Made by a program: the position numbers and the translations under genes. Below are positions 22,874 to 32,019 of a DNA stretch of 64,000 nucleotides, one piece after another. The first letter of the stretch is position 1. Each line of letters begins with the position of its first letter. The notes beneath the pieces were generated by a model. That model was not told the origin of the DNA, did no database searches, and was given only the letters and a program-made list of their open reading frames with translations. This DNA comes from Puccinia triticina (Eukaryota > Basidiomycota > Pucciniomycetes > Pucciniales > Pucciniaceae), in assembly GCF_026914185.1 (NCBI RefSeq), contig NC_070568.1, forward strand, positions 6,593,501 through 6,657,500. Reading direction: 5' to 3'.

Positions 22874-23225
22874 TGTGAAGCCCCCGCGCGCCGCGAGGTT
22901 TCACAAGAGGAATCACAGAAACCCCATCTGGCCACGTATATCTTGTAGCTCTCACTTCCCCCTCCTAGCCGGCAGAGATCACCGCAACCATATCTCTCCC
23001 GGCTAGGTAAGCCGTCTTCTTCCTTTTCCCTTCCTCTCTACTTGTTTCTTTCTCTCCCCAGTTGTTCATGTATTTACTGAGAGATCACTGCAACCATATC
23101 TCTCCCGGCTAGCTCCTTGATTCTTTGCAATTACAGCCCCCCCATGAACTAGAACTTCGCCTCGAGGTTCCCTCCCCGTGCCCCACTTGACAAACAGTGA
23201 AGGACTCCCAACTGGAGTCCTTACA
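22874..23225 (+). repeat. 3' LTR, 352 bp
   Basis: Begins TGTGAAGCC, ends CCTTACA, and is uninterrupted. It contains a tandemly repeated pyrimidine-rich piece (ATATCTCTCCCGGCTAG occurs twice) and a short C run. Confidence 0.92.
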
Positions 23226-24021
23226 CATATATTCCAACATCTACAGCGCACCAAATTCAGAGACTGTCAGCAGCAGTGTGTCATCAGGTGAGCCGGGGCA
23301 GCTGAAGTGGGTTTTGCCAGCCAGTGGAGCTGGGGCAGAGGTGCTGTTGTATACACAAATGTGAAAAATCAAAATTTCTTTCTAATACATATTATTACCA
23401 ATAATAGGCCTTGAGATCTCACCAAATGGACCCCAGGAATAGATTCTAGGGCAAATTTCACCCTTACTCACCACGGGAAGCGTTGCTGGAACCCTGCTGG
23501 ATTGGAAGTTACACCTCTTTGGACCCTACTAAACCCCTATCACACGTTCAACACACCCAGTCACTAGCCTCAAGTCAAGGATCACGGCATTATGCCTATA
23601 CAAATCACAGGATAAAAACATACATCCCCCTTTCAGACTACATTCATTACATAGTGTCGATTATTCCCTTATTTCCATACTATGACATCATTTTACACTG
23701 TGTCTGCAGCCTCAGACTTATTTACGCACTCACTACATCTGTACAGCACTTCATGCAGCCTACTGTCACTTCATTTCACTTTCATGCAGCACCACTGCAG
23801 CCTTCTGACATAATTTATGTACTCCTGACATGTTATGACATCAGTTGTACATATTATTACATCATTTGTATCTACTGCCACCAGCTAAAAAGCCTCATAC
23901 CCCCTGTCTAGTCTAGCTGAAACCCTGACCCAGGAGCCCCCCTCAGAGGGGGGGGCTAAAATATCTCACATTTTTCTATAAAAGGAGCTCCTCCTCCACC
24001 CAGTTCTCTTCTCCTCACTTA

Positions 24022-24907
24022 TTGTGTTTTGAAAAAAGCTTGGACACTTTTCCAAAATCAGTTCTGCACCGGAAAGTTTAAAAGCCACACTTTTGGGGTC
24101 TGGGAGGCACTGGTAGCTGGATATGAGTAGAATATGTGAGTGAACCCCATTTTTGGCAAACTTAGCACAAGTCCCTTGCCTGCCGGGGGGCAGGGGCGCA
24201 AAGCGCCTCACACGAAGTGCGACCTCCCGTCAGGGAGGGACTTGCGTGCAATCCACGAATCCTGGCGTGAGAGCCCCGCGTGCAGTTGGTGTTTTTTGCA
24301 GGTGGCCAACTTTGTGCCCCCAAATCCCCCACTTCCCAGAGGGCATGTTGCCCGCCTCTTAAACCGGTGAAAGACCTGCATCTCCTCTTCAAATTGGTGG
24401 TAAGCATGCCACCATTGCCCTCCTCCCATGAGCTGGAGATTGGCTCAAAGGAGCTCACTTTCCAAGAATCCTTTGAGATGACTAATAGAGTTGTACAGTT
24501 CTTGTACAGTAAATCTCACTCCCTGCACGGCCACTTTTCCTCCATGATTGGAAATTTCAACCGGGAGGATCAGGCATTATATCAGCAGCTACAAGGCCCA
24601 AATTGCATCAGAAGAAGCGCACTCCCAAGCACTTCTTAAGTCCAGAAGGGCGACCTCAACGGGCCAATGGTTAATTTTTAAAAATGAAAAGAGTGGAAAA
24701 AAGCCTGATACAGGCTGATATTCCTGGGGCTCTCAGGCCAGATACAGGTTTTTGCAGGTAAGCCTCTCTGTGAGACAGAGACCCTGCGGCGCTCTCACAG
24801 TGAGGCTTTGTTAAGCTCGCATTTTTGGCGTACATCAAGTGAAGTTGGTGTTTTTTTCGTGATGGAGGGGGGGATTACCCAAATGTCCAAGAATTATTCA
24901 AAACACA
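24022..24907. mobile_element. 886-bp TIR element with TA duplication
   Basis: Termini TTGTGTTTTGAA with CTTGGAC following a few bases later, and the inverse at the right (GTCCAAGAATTATTCAAAACACAA). TA flanks both sides (24020-24021 and 24908-24909), as in Tc1/mariner-type elements. A 119-codon frame (24280-24639) ends in helical text without a recognised domain. Phrases such as AGGGAGGGACTTGCGTG near 24233 recur in the 61.3-61.9 kb region (AGGAGGGACTTACGTG). Confidence 0.75.
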
Positions 24908-25058
24908 ATACATACCACTCTCAGCGGTGGGCAGATACGTTCTCCAAATGGATAACTCTGAGGGTAACATAAACTTTACAGTTACGTTATCTGCTAGTTA
25001 CAGATATCTAATTTGGAGTTAAGATAACTCCTGCAGAAAATGGGCTCCATTTTATCTA

Positions 25059-25785
25059 CACGGCGGGGGTACTTCCTGCCCCGCCCGTTTGTGGAACCGA
25101 CGAGAGGAGGCTCGGTAACCCCTTGGTAAGCTTGTCGGTTCCACGAAACGCTTTTTTTCCACGTGGAACCAATGGGCTTCACACTTTTCCCCGTCGGTTC
25201 CACGATGTGCCTTCCTGGCACGCGTGGAGACCACGTCAGCTCATTGCTCACATCGGTTCCACGGCTTTTTCTTTTTTTTTACTTCCAGCCAAAAACACCT
25301 CAGGCTGGTCCTGAGGTTTTGAAAGTCCGACAAAACTTTTTTTTGAATAAAGGAAAAAAAAAAATTAAAAAAAAAACTTGAAAAAAAAACCTATTGCAAA
25401 CCCGATTGCAAACCATTTTTTGGGGGGTTGATATTGTGTAAAGCAGCCATATGTGACAATGTGAAATAGTCGAGTTGTATGGCACTGCCACTACAAGCTC
25501 CGAGCCTGGTTGTGGGTTTGAGTCCCATGAGCAATGCTTTTGAACAAGGTGCGCTTCTGCTGAATTTTTCACTGGCCCGCCTACGTGGCCACGTGGATTC
25601 CACGGGTACGCATCTGTAAGTATCTGTGGAATCCTCGGGGCCATCACGAGGTGCCCCCGTGATCCACTTGGTGGAGACCCCGTGAACGTGTGGACCAACA
25701 GCCGCTGGTCCGACCTCGCGCGCGGCTACCACGTGGACTCCTTGTGGATTCCACGGGTTATCCTTGTGGAAGGACTCCCCGGGTG
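25059..25785. mobile_element. 727-bp TIR element (family CACGG), member 2
   Basis: Termini CACGGCGGGGGT and, inverted, CACCCGGGGAGT, flanked by TA (25057-25058 and 25786-25787). The right 70 bp are nearly the same as those of member 1. Its own subterminal motif is GTGGAACCGACG and inverse GTCGGTTCCAC, repeated at least four times in the first 200 bp. The middle has A-runs and a tRNA-like stretch (about 25466-25540) with A-box-like TAGTCGAGTTGTATGG and B-box-like GGTTTGAGTCC. Confidence 0.88.
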
Positions 25786-26139
25786 TAGTCAGGTTCCCTG
25801 GTTATTTTGAACAAAACCAGTTACGTTACATTTTTTCCCAGATTTGGGTAACTTTGGTGTAACTTTCTGGTAAAGGCCCTGATTTGTGGTTGTTATTATT
25901 AATATGAGTGAGATGTTTACTCAAGTTGACACTAAACAACCACATAGACTCAGTATGCTGCCAGGAAACCAGATTAAAAGTTGTTCAGAGTGAGGGTTGA
26001 ACTCACAACTTTGTGGTTTTCTCCGCAGCCACAGCCAGTGGTTTTCCCTCGGAACTCGCGCGGCCCCCGGAAAACTCGTGCGGCCCCCGGAAACCATCAT
26101 TCGGGGTGATGATACACATAACTCACCCCATCTGGCTGG

Positions 26140-27165
26140 TCAAATGACGACCAGCCAAGTTGTGCAACTTGATGACCGGCGAGCCGCGGGTCATCAGGAC
26201 ACACCGATGACCGGACAGCCGCGGGTCATCAGGACACACCGATGACCGGACAGCTGGCCGGTCATCGAGCTATACATGCCTCAATGACTGGTCAGATGGC
26301 TGGTTGTCAAGGCAGACAGCTCGATGACCGGAGCCGGCCGGTCATCAAGAAGGCAGACACTGATCAATGACCGGTCATCAAGGATACACCTCAATCACCT
26401 CAGACCGGCCAGCTGGCTGGTCATTGAAGTGTCCTTGATGACCGGCTGGCTCCGGTCATCGAGGTACATGTATACCTCGATGGCCAGCCGTCTGACCAGT
26501 CATCAAGGTATACACCTCAATGACCGGCCAACTGGCTGGCCATCAAAATTGTACCTCGATGACCGGTCAGCTGGCTGGTCGTCGAGGTATACAGGCACCT
26601 TGATGACCGGAGCAGGCCGGTCGTCAAGGCATACACCTTGATCATCCCTGTCATCAAGGCTGGATCATTGATGACCGGAGCCGGCCGGTCATCAAGGCCT
26701 TGATCATTGATGACCGGAGCCAACCGGCCATTAAGGCATACACCTTGATGACCGGCCAGCTCGGGTCGGTTCATCAAGGTACATTCATACCTCGAAGACC
26801 AGCCGGCTGGCTGGTCATCGAGGTACATATGTTGATGGCCAGCCAGTTGGCCGGTCATTGAGGTGTATACCTCGATGACTGCTCAGATGGCTGGTCATCA
26901 AGGTACATGTACCTTGACATCAAGGACACCTCGATGACCAGCCAGCTGGCCGGTGATCGAGTTGTATCTGTGCCTTAATGACCGATTAGATGGCCGGTCA
27001 TCGAGTGTCTACCGTCTTGATGACCGGCCGGCTCCAGTCATCGAGCTGTCTGCCTTGACGACCAGCCGTCTGACCAGTCATCGAGGCATGTATACCTTGA
27101 TGACCGCCCAGCTGTCCGGTCATCGGTGCGTCCTGATGACCCGCGGCTCGCCGTTCATCAAGCTG
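26140..27165. repeat. Palindromic minisatellite, GATGACCGG...CCGGTCATC units
   Basis: About 1 kb of units of roughly 38 bp. Each unit is itself a near palindrome: (T)CGATGACCGG, a variable CCAGCTGG core, CCGGTCATCGA, then a GGTATACC-type joint. Unit cores vary (AGCTGG, GGCTCC, GAGCAG). The two ends of the array mirror each other (for example GCGAGCCGCGGGTCATCAGG at both ends, inverted). It would extrude cruciforms or transcribe into a long hairpin RNA. Confidence 0.9.
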
Positions 27166-27167
27166 TA

Positions 27168-29155
27168 CACGGCGGGGGTACTTCTTACCGCGAGGCAGTG
27201 TGGATCCGACGGGTGACACCAGATTGGTGAAACCGACGTGGAATTCACCGTGCCCCCGGCAATTGTGGGCTCCCCGTCGGAAATGGACAGGGGTCTCGGA
27301 TCCTCGTGGCTCCGACAAGAAAACTTCAGTGGACTCCCCGCGAGTCAATTTATTTACGGTGGAGTCCACAAGAGTAGCTTTTGTGTGCCGTGGAAGCCAC
27401 ACTTGTCAAATTCTGTGATTCTGATTCCACAGCTTCTCCGCTTATGCTTTTACATATGCTTGTAGCGCGGCCATGGTGCATTGTGGGTCTCATCACTGTC
27501 AAACAGCTCCACCTGGTTAGGTTTCCTTTGCTTTATCCAAAAAAAAAAAAAAAAACAAGTCCCCTTGTGGCAAGGTAAAGCCCTGATTACCCCCGACTCA
27601 ACCAGCACCACCATCACCTCCACTGCCAGCACGCCCGGATCACACACCCAGCCAGCAGCAGCAGCAGCCCCCAGCGTTACCCACTCCCACAGCCATTTTC
27701 TGGCTCGCCCGGGGAATCCTGCCAATCCCAGCCGACCAGACTTCCACCACCACATACACAAACACCCAGTCTATGCCGCCGCGCAAGGCGGATTCGGCCG
27801 GCTCAAGGAGTCGGACAAGCAAATGGACATTAGAAAGTTAGTGGTGTCGTCTCAAAAGCCACTCACACTAGCCAACTGACTCATCCATTTCAACACACAC
27901 ACACACACACAGATCATCAGGACATCCACCTCCATTTGGCTCGCGCTGCCTCCCGGATCAGTGCCCATCCAAGCAGCCTCATCCTCAGCTCGCCCTGCTC
28001 CACACTGATAGGCAAGCAAGACCGGACGTTGAGAGGAGGTGCTTCTGGAGGGGGGTCCCCCAGCTGAAGCCGTTCGCGCAACTGCTGAGGAGCACATACC
28101 AAGACAAAGCCTCCTCACCCAGCCAACACGCCAACAACCGCTCCTCGAGCTTGGGCGCCTCCTCAAAGCTGCTCCAATCCCAGCTGGTCCTGGGCCATCG
28201 GCAGCTCTCATTGGCCAAGCTAAGCGATACCCTCACCCGCTCAGCAGCAGCAGCCCGTCCGCCAACACGTGCAAGCTTGTCCCTTGTGGGCAGCACTGCT
28301 CTCCTCAGTCCTACGCCCCACGCCAACCATCACCAGCTGCTGATCAGCGCCTACAAGGCTCTCGACCACCACGGCCCTGACGAGGACGCCAAGCACACCG
28401 AGCTCGGCCTTGCGCTCCACGGCTTGCTCGGCTCGGTGGTCAGGTACTGCTGCCAGGTTGATGCGTCCCTGGCCAAGCTGAATGAGGCCAGCCTCAACCA
28501 CCAGGTGGAAATGGAGCTTGTCAACAACGACTACGGTGGGAATGCCCACAACAAGTGGCCGGGCTTGCCCAGATTGTGTGTGCTGCTGTGATGGTGGGCA
28601 AGCCAAGCTTGCGGCTGGCTGTGCGTCTTGCTCTTCTTCTCTTTCCTGGGGGGCTGACAGCCTTTTTCCTCTGTAATATCCTTCATTCTTGTTTTTTTCA
28701 CCCTGTTGCTCTCTCTCTCTGCATGCTTTCCTCTTTTTGTGATTTTTATTTTTTCTCATGTTGCATGGGCAAGTGATTGCAATGCAGCAGCTTGGGACCC
28801 TGGCGGTACAAATTTATGACATGATATCCAACGGATTGAGTATGGTGCCCCTTCCTCCGCGAGTGGATACCACGGACAAGCTCAGGGTGCTGTGAAGCCC
28901 ACCAAGGATCCACTTGGAGCTGACCATTTGGCCCGGGTCTCTTGTTTGTATCACGAGGAGTCCTCGCTGTGCCCACAGAAAGCCCAAGGCTTCCGTGGAT
29001 TCGTCGAGGTGATCCCGTGGATACCCCCTGGATCAAATTGGTGGTGAGCACGTGGGCGTGTGGACCAGGAGCCGCTGGTCCGCCCGCTGCACGGGTTCAT
29101 CGTGGAATCCTCGTGGATTCCGAGTGATGTCCCCGTGGAGGTACTCCCCGGGTGT
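27168..29155. mobile_element. 1.99-kb TIR element (family CACGG), member 3, carrying a gene fragment
   Basis: Termini CACGGCGGGGGT and, inverted, CACCCGGGGAGT, with TA duplication (27166-27167 and 29156-29157). Removing it restores the foldback arm, confirming the boundaries. Its subterminal motif is GTGGATCCGACGG. The middle is coding-like (see 27590-28591), ending with a T/C-rich 3'-UTR-like stretch. A (CA)n run lies at about 27895-27912. No transposase was found. Confidence 0.9.
27590..28591 (+). pseudogene. Captured host-gene fragment, function unknown
   Basis: 27481-27879 ends with FGRLKESDKQMDIRKLVVSS and stops. 28151-28591 (146 codons) reads as helical text (QLLISAYKALDHHG, GLLGSVVRYCCQVDASLAKLNE). 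The two lie in different frames with a CA repeat and an AG near 27912, so an intron between them is possible. Codon composition and amphipathic helices look like real coding sequence, perhaps a coiled-coil or BAR-like lipid-binding protein, but I do not recognise the family. The segment is bounded by the TIR element and has no obvious promoter. Confidence 0.35.
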
Positions 29156-29866
29156 ACAACTTGGCTGGTCGTCATGTGACCAGCCAGATGACCGGCCCGG
29201 GCGAGTTATGTTTACCCCAAATGATGGTTCCCGGGGGCCGCGCGAGTTCAGTTGGAAAACCACTGGGTGTGGCTGCGGAGAAAACCACACCCATTTGCAG
29301 GTGGTGTAAGCTAAAGACATAATACCAACTTGCTCTTTTTTCATTGATCTCAACCCCCTTTACAAAAAGCCCCATATCAAAAAATTTGCGTTACCAAAAA
29401 CATAAAAAATCAGGTTGAAAAAAAAGTTACTTTACTATACTTTACTGCACAAATTTTTTACGTTACCAAAATGGCCAATTTGGATAACTAAAAGGATGTT
29501 ACGTTATCCAATTTCACTGCTGTAACGTAAAGTAATGTATCTGCCCACCGCTGCCACTCTCACACTTACCCTTACCACCATAAAACCCTTGTATTTGCAA
29601 ATAACCACTGAACTCACTCTCAATTCTCACATACCTTACGAACCCTTATATTGGAAATCAAACCGTTATACTGTGTCAATCAAGCAAACTCATCTTGAGC
29701 CAACCACTACCATCACTTGAATAAAAACTTGCCAAGCCTAGCTTGGTGAGTCTTGTTAGCTGATAGCTAGAAGGGCATAGTTTGCACCTCTATCATCCCC
29801 TTCACCATTCAAACAAAGGGTTTCATTACCACTTTTGAGTCTTACAGTGCTGGTGAGATACTGACT

Positions 29867-30078
29867 AGAGATGGCACTTGGCACCTGCCGGCGGGTACCC
29901 GTCACACTTCAGCACATAATTCTATGCGCTTGCAGGTACCCATTGCGCGTGTGCAGCTTCCTGCACATATTTTCACTAAAATGGAACCCCTGGCACCTGC
30001 CATGGGCGCCTTCAGGCGCATAGAATAATGTGCTGAAGTGTGACGGGTACCCGCCGGCGGGTGCCAAGTGCCATCTCT
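29867..30078. mobile_element. 212-bp hAT-like MITE with about 65-bp arms
   Basis: Starts AGAGATGGCACTTGGCAC and ends with its inverse. The arms run on through GCCGGCGGGTACCCGTCACA and CAGCACATAATTCTATGCGC with few mismatches. The flanks tactgact and aactgact match in seven of eight positions, as expected for an aged 8-bp hAT duplication. It is non-coding and a strong hairpin. Confidence 0.85.
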
Positions 30079-32019
30079 AACTGACTGACCTGCCATTTTG
30101 GATTGTAGTGCATTTGTAACATTAATGTAACAGTTTACAGCAGTTGTGAATGACTTATGGGGTTAGACAGAGGACGTAGGGGGTCAAGTGTTGGAGAGGA
30201 GCAGAGCCTGGGAGTGTGACGTGCGGAAGCCAGGCGGAGATGGCATGCTAGTGCGGGAAAGTGTCAGATTGTGGGATTGGGTGGGAACAGAGATGTACAA
30301 GTGTGGAGGGTGCACATTTTCTCTTCTCTTTTCTTTTGATCATCTTACTGACTTATCATTGTTGTACTTACACTTATGGACTTACTAGAGTATTAGAAGA
30401 GTTTTATGTCACCCTATTTTTCTAATTCAATGCTTCATTGCTACTGCATACTTTGTGCTTGCGGAGTGCGGAGCTTCATCACTTTCAGATTATTAATATT
30501 ACACTATAGATCAGGCTCATTGTGGAGCGCTGAAGACTAGCAGAACATAGCAGTGTGGAGCCAAGACATCACACCATGAAAAACCTGAGGGGACTAGGTG
30601 GTAGGTGACGTGAAGCTAACTCCAGCCTTTATCCCAACCAATTTCCGCAGTCCAAACCAGCCACGTGGCGTTGTGAAACTGACACATCACTATTGATGAA
30701 TGCAGGTCCAACACTCGCGAGCAACAAACTCAGGCCTGTGGATAATCCCGGCTCCAAGCTACTAAGGGCTAGAATATCAGTTAACGCCAAAGGTGAGTAA
30801 CTGATAATTCATGCTCTGAACGCCCAAGATGAAAAAGCTAATGCATCATCCCCAAAACTCTCCTAGATAAAGTCGAGGAGAGCAAGATCAACCAAACCGT
30901 CCCATCTCAAAGAGAAGTGGAAACAGACGGTGAGGGTTGTAGTCACAAAAGCGGCAGAAGGAAACTACAGGCTGATTACATTCACAATTGTGACTAGACA
31001 TTGTATCATTGTTGCTCAGCCGTTTCGCCGAAGACAACCAAGTGGGTCACAAGGACCAAAGACTCGGAAAGAGTAAGAGAACATGAGACTCAAAGCAAAT
31101 AAACAGAAAGGTGCAAATGAAAGCCAATGAGCTGCTACGGTACTCAGATTGACAGAGGTCGATTATCGGAACCGTTGCGCTTCACATCTTTCTTTCATCA
31201 TTTTTATTCTTACTAAGAGAGCGGCCTTTCACCTGCTCTTAGGTAAATACTCAATTACCCTTCCCAAGTCTCAGAGTAAACAAAGGATGTTACATACTAT
31301 GCAGAGTCTAATAAAGAAATAAATATATCTTAGTCATCTGAATTCTTTCACTTATGAGCAACTTGACTAAACTTTGATAAGTTTTATGGAATCATAAGTA
31401 AAACTCAATCATAACCAGCTAAAAATTTAAAATTTTGCTCATAAAGGCATGAAATTTACCTCCAAAGGTTTCTAAATCTCAATTGTGAATCCCCCTACTG
31501 TGTTTTTAATGTTTTGCTGTATATGTCACACTAAAAGACAATGGCAAACTAGAAAAGAGAATATTGACTGATTAATCCCTATCACAAGGTCAACTGTGGT
31601 CAATTTGAATGGATAAACCCAGTTTTGGCCATGGTGGCATGGCTTTGCAAGTACATACAATGTGTGATATCAGAATATGTATCATTATGTAAATAAATGT
31701 GATTATGTATGTAAATAAGCCCACAAGCTCAAGATGTGTATGGCCAGGAGGTTCAGGTTTCAGCTGGGTGATCATGAAAGTTACAGGCTGTTTTTCGCCG
31801 AAGAGGAGTGCATTCCGGAGATTCTCGAGGCTGATCGAAGGGTTTGAGTTCATTATGTCAGGGTGTGATTATATAAGCAGCAGACATCAACTACATCGCC
31901 ATATCTAGCCAGACGGTGTTCCAAAAACCAACAGCTCAAGCCTCACAGCTCGCAACTCGGACGGACCCCTCCCCCCCCCTCCCCTCCCCCAAAAGAAAAG
32001 GCAAACAAACGACGTAAAA
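30079..32019. other. Intergenic with repeat remnant, upstream of the oxysterol-binding gene
   Basis: 30150-30565 is the second copy of the diverged repeat at 15170-15540. 30573-30634 is a short phrase repeated at 37007-37068 (AAACCTGAGGGGACTAGGTG and onward). The last 120 bp before the ATG at 32020 include a C-rich tract (31966-31990), likely 5' leader or core promoter. Confidence 0.5.

Larger units (their letters stand above)
18002..23225 (+). mobile_element. Gag-only LTR retrotransposon, Ty3-like, nonautonomous
   Basis: A 5-bp duplication CATAT (17997-18001 and 23226-23230) flanks LTRs that begin TGTGAAGCCCCCGC and end GGAGTCCTTACA. The original target, tRNA-like repeat text reading gaagc(g/a)tatattccaac, survives uninterrupted at about 17448-17464. 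The internal region (20633-22873) holds only a gag frame with one in-frame stop; no protease, reverse transcriptase or integrase is present. A purine tract (AGGGGGGAAGAC) abuts the 3' LTR. It must be mobilised by a complete relative elsewhere. The 5' LTR is split by the element at 18121-20382. Confidence 0.93.
26012..29289. mobile_element. Foldback element built around a palindromic minisatellite
   Basis: Left arm from 26012 (TGTGGTTTTCTCCGCAGCCA) pairs with the right arm ending at 29289. After removing the CACGG element at 27168-29155, the arms stay complementary inward past 26200 on the left and past 27110 on the right, over more than 200 bp each. Between them is the GATGACCGG minisatellite. 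Net length is about 1.29 kb. It lies in a degraded tRNA-like stretch (GTGAGTTCAACCCTCAC T-arm at about 25990-26007; AGCTTACACCACC inverse at about 29301-29313). There is no coding frame worth naming and no clear target duplication. Confidence 0.75.
24922..29553. mobile_element. 4.6-kb hAT-type nonautonomous element with nested insertions
   Basis: Termini AGCGGTGGGCAGATAC and, inverted from the right, CAGCGGTGGGCAGATAC. An exact 8-bp duplication CCACTCTC (24914-24921 and 29554-29561) is the hAT hallmark. The subterminal regions are rich in GTTACGTTA/TAACGTAA in both orientations. It has no transposase. Inside lie a tRNA-like fragment, a foldback minisatellite (26012-29289) and two CACGG-family elements. 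It resembles the MITE at 58753-59223 in terminal design (CAACAGTGGGTTGC). Confidence 0.82.
23513..29846 (+). repeat. LTR-like repeat, copy B, split by two insertions
   Basis: Starts TTGGAAGTTACACCTC (23513) and ends GAGTCTTACA (29846). The LTR parts are 23513-24021, 24910-24921 and 29562-29846, about 806 bp, in the same order as copy A at 16018-16845. It shares the TATA-like TTCTATAAAAGG (about 23972) and an AATAAAAAC signal (about 29720). The element at 24022-24907 and the hAT-type element at 24922-29553 account for the rest. Confidence 0.7.

Noticed and set aside
26324..26858. Frames of over 100 codons in both strands of the minisatellite
   Set aside because: They are translations of the palindromic repeat; symmetry makes both strands open.
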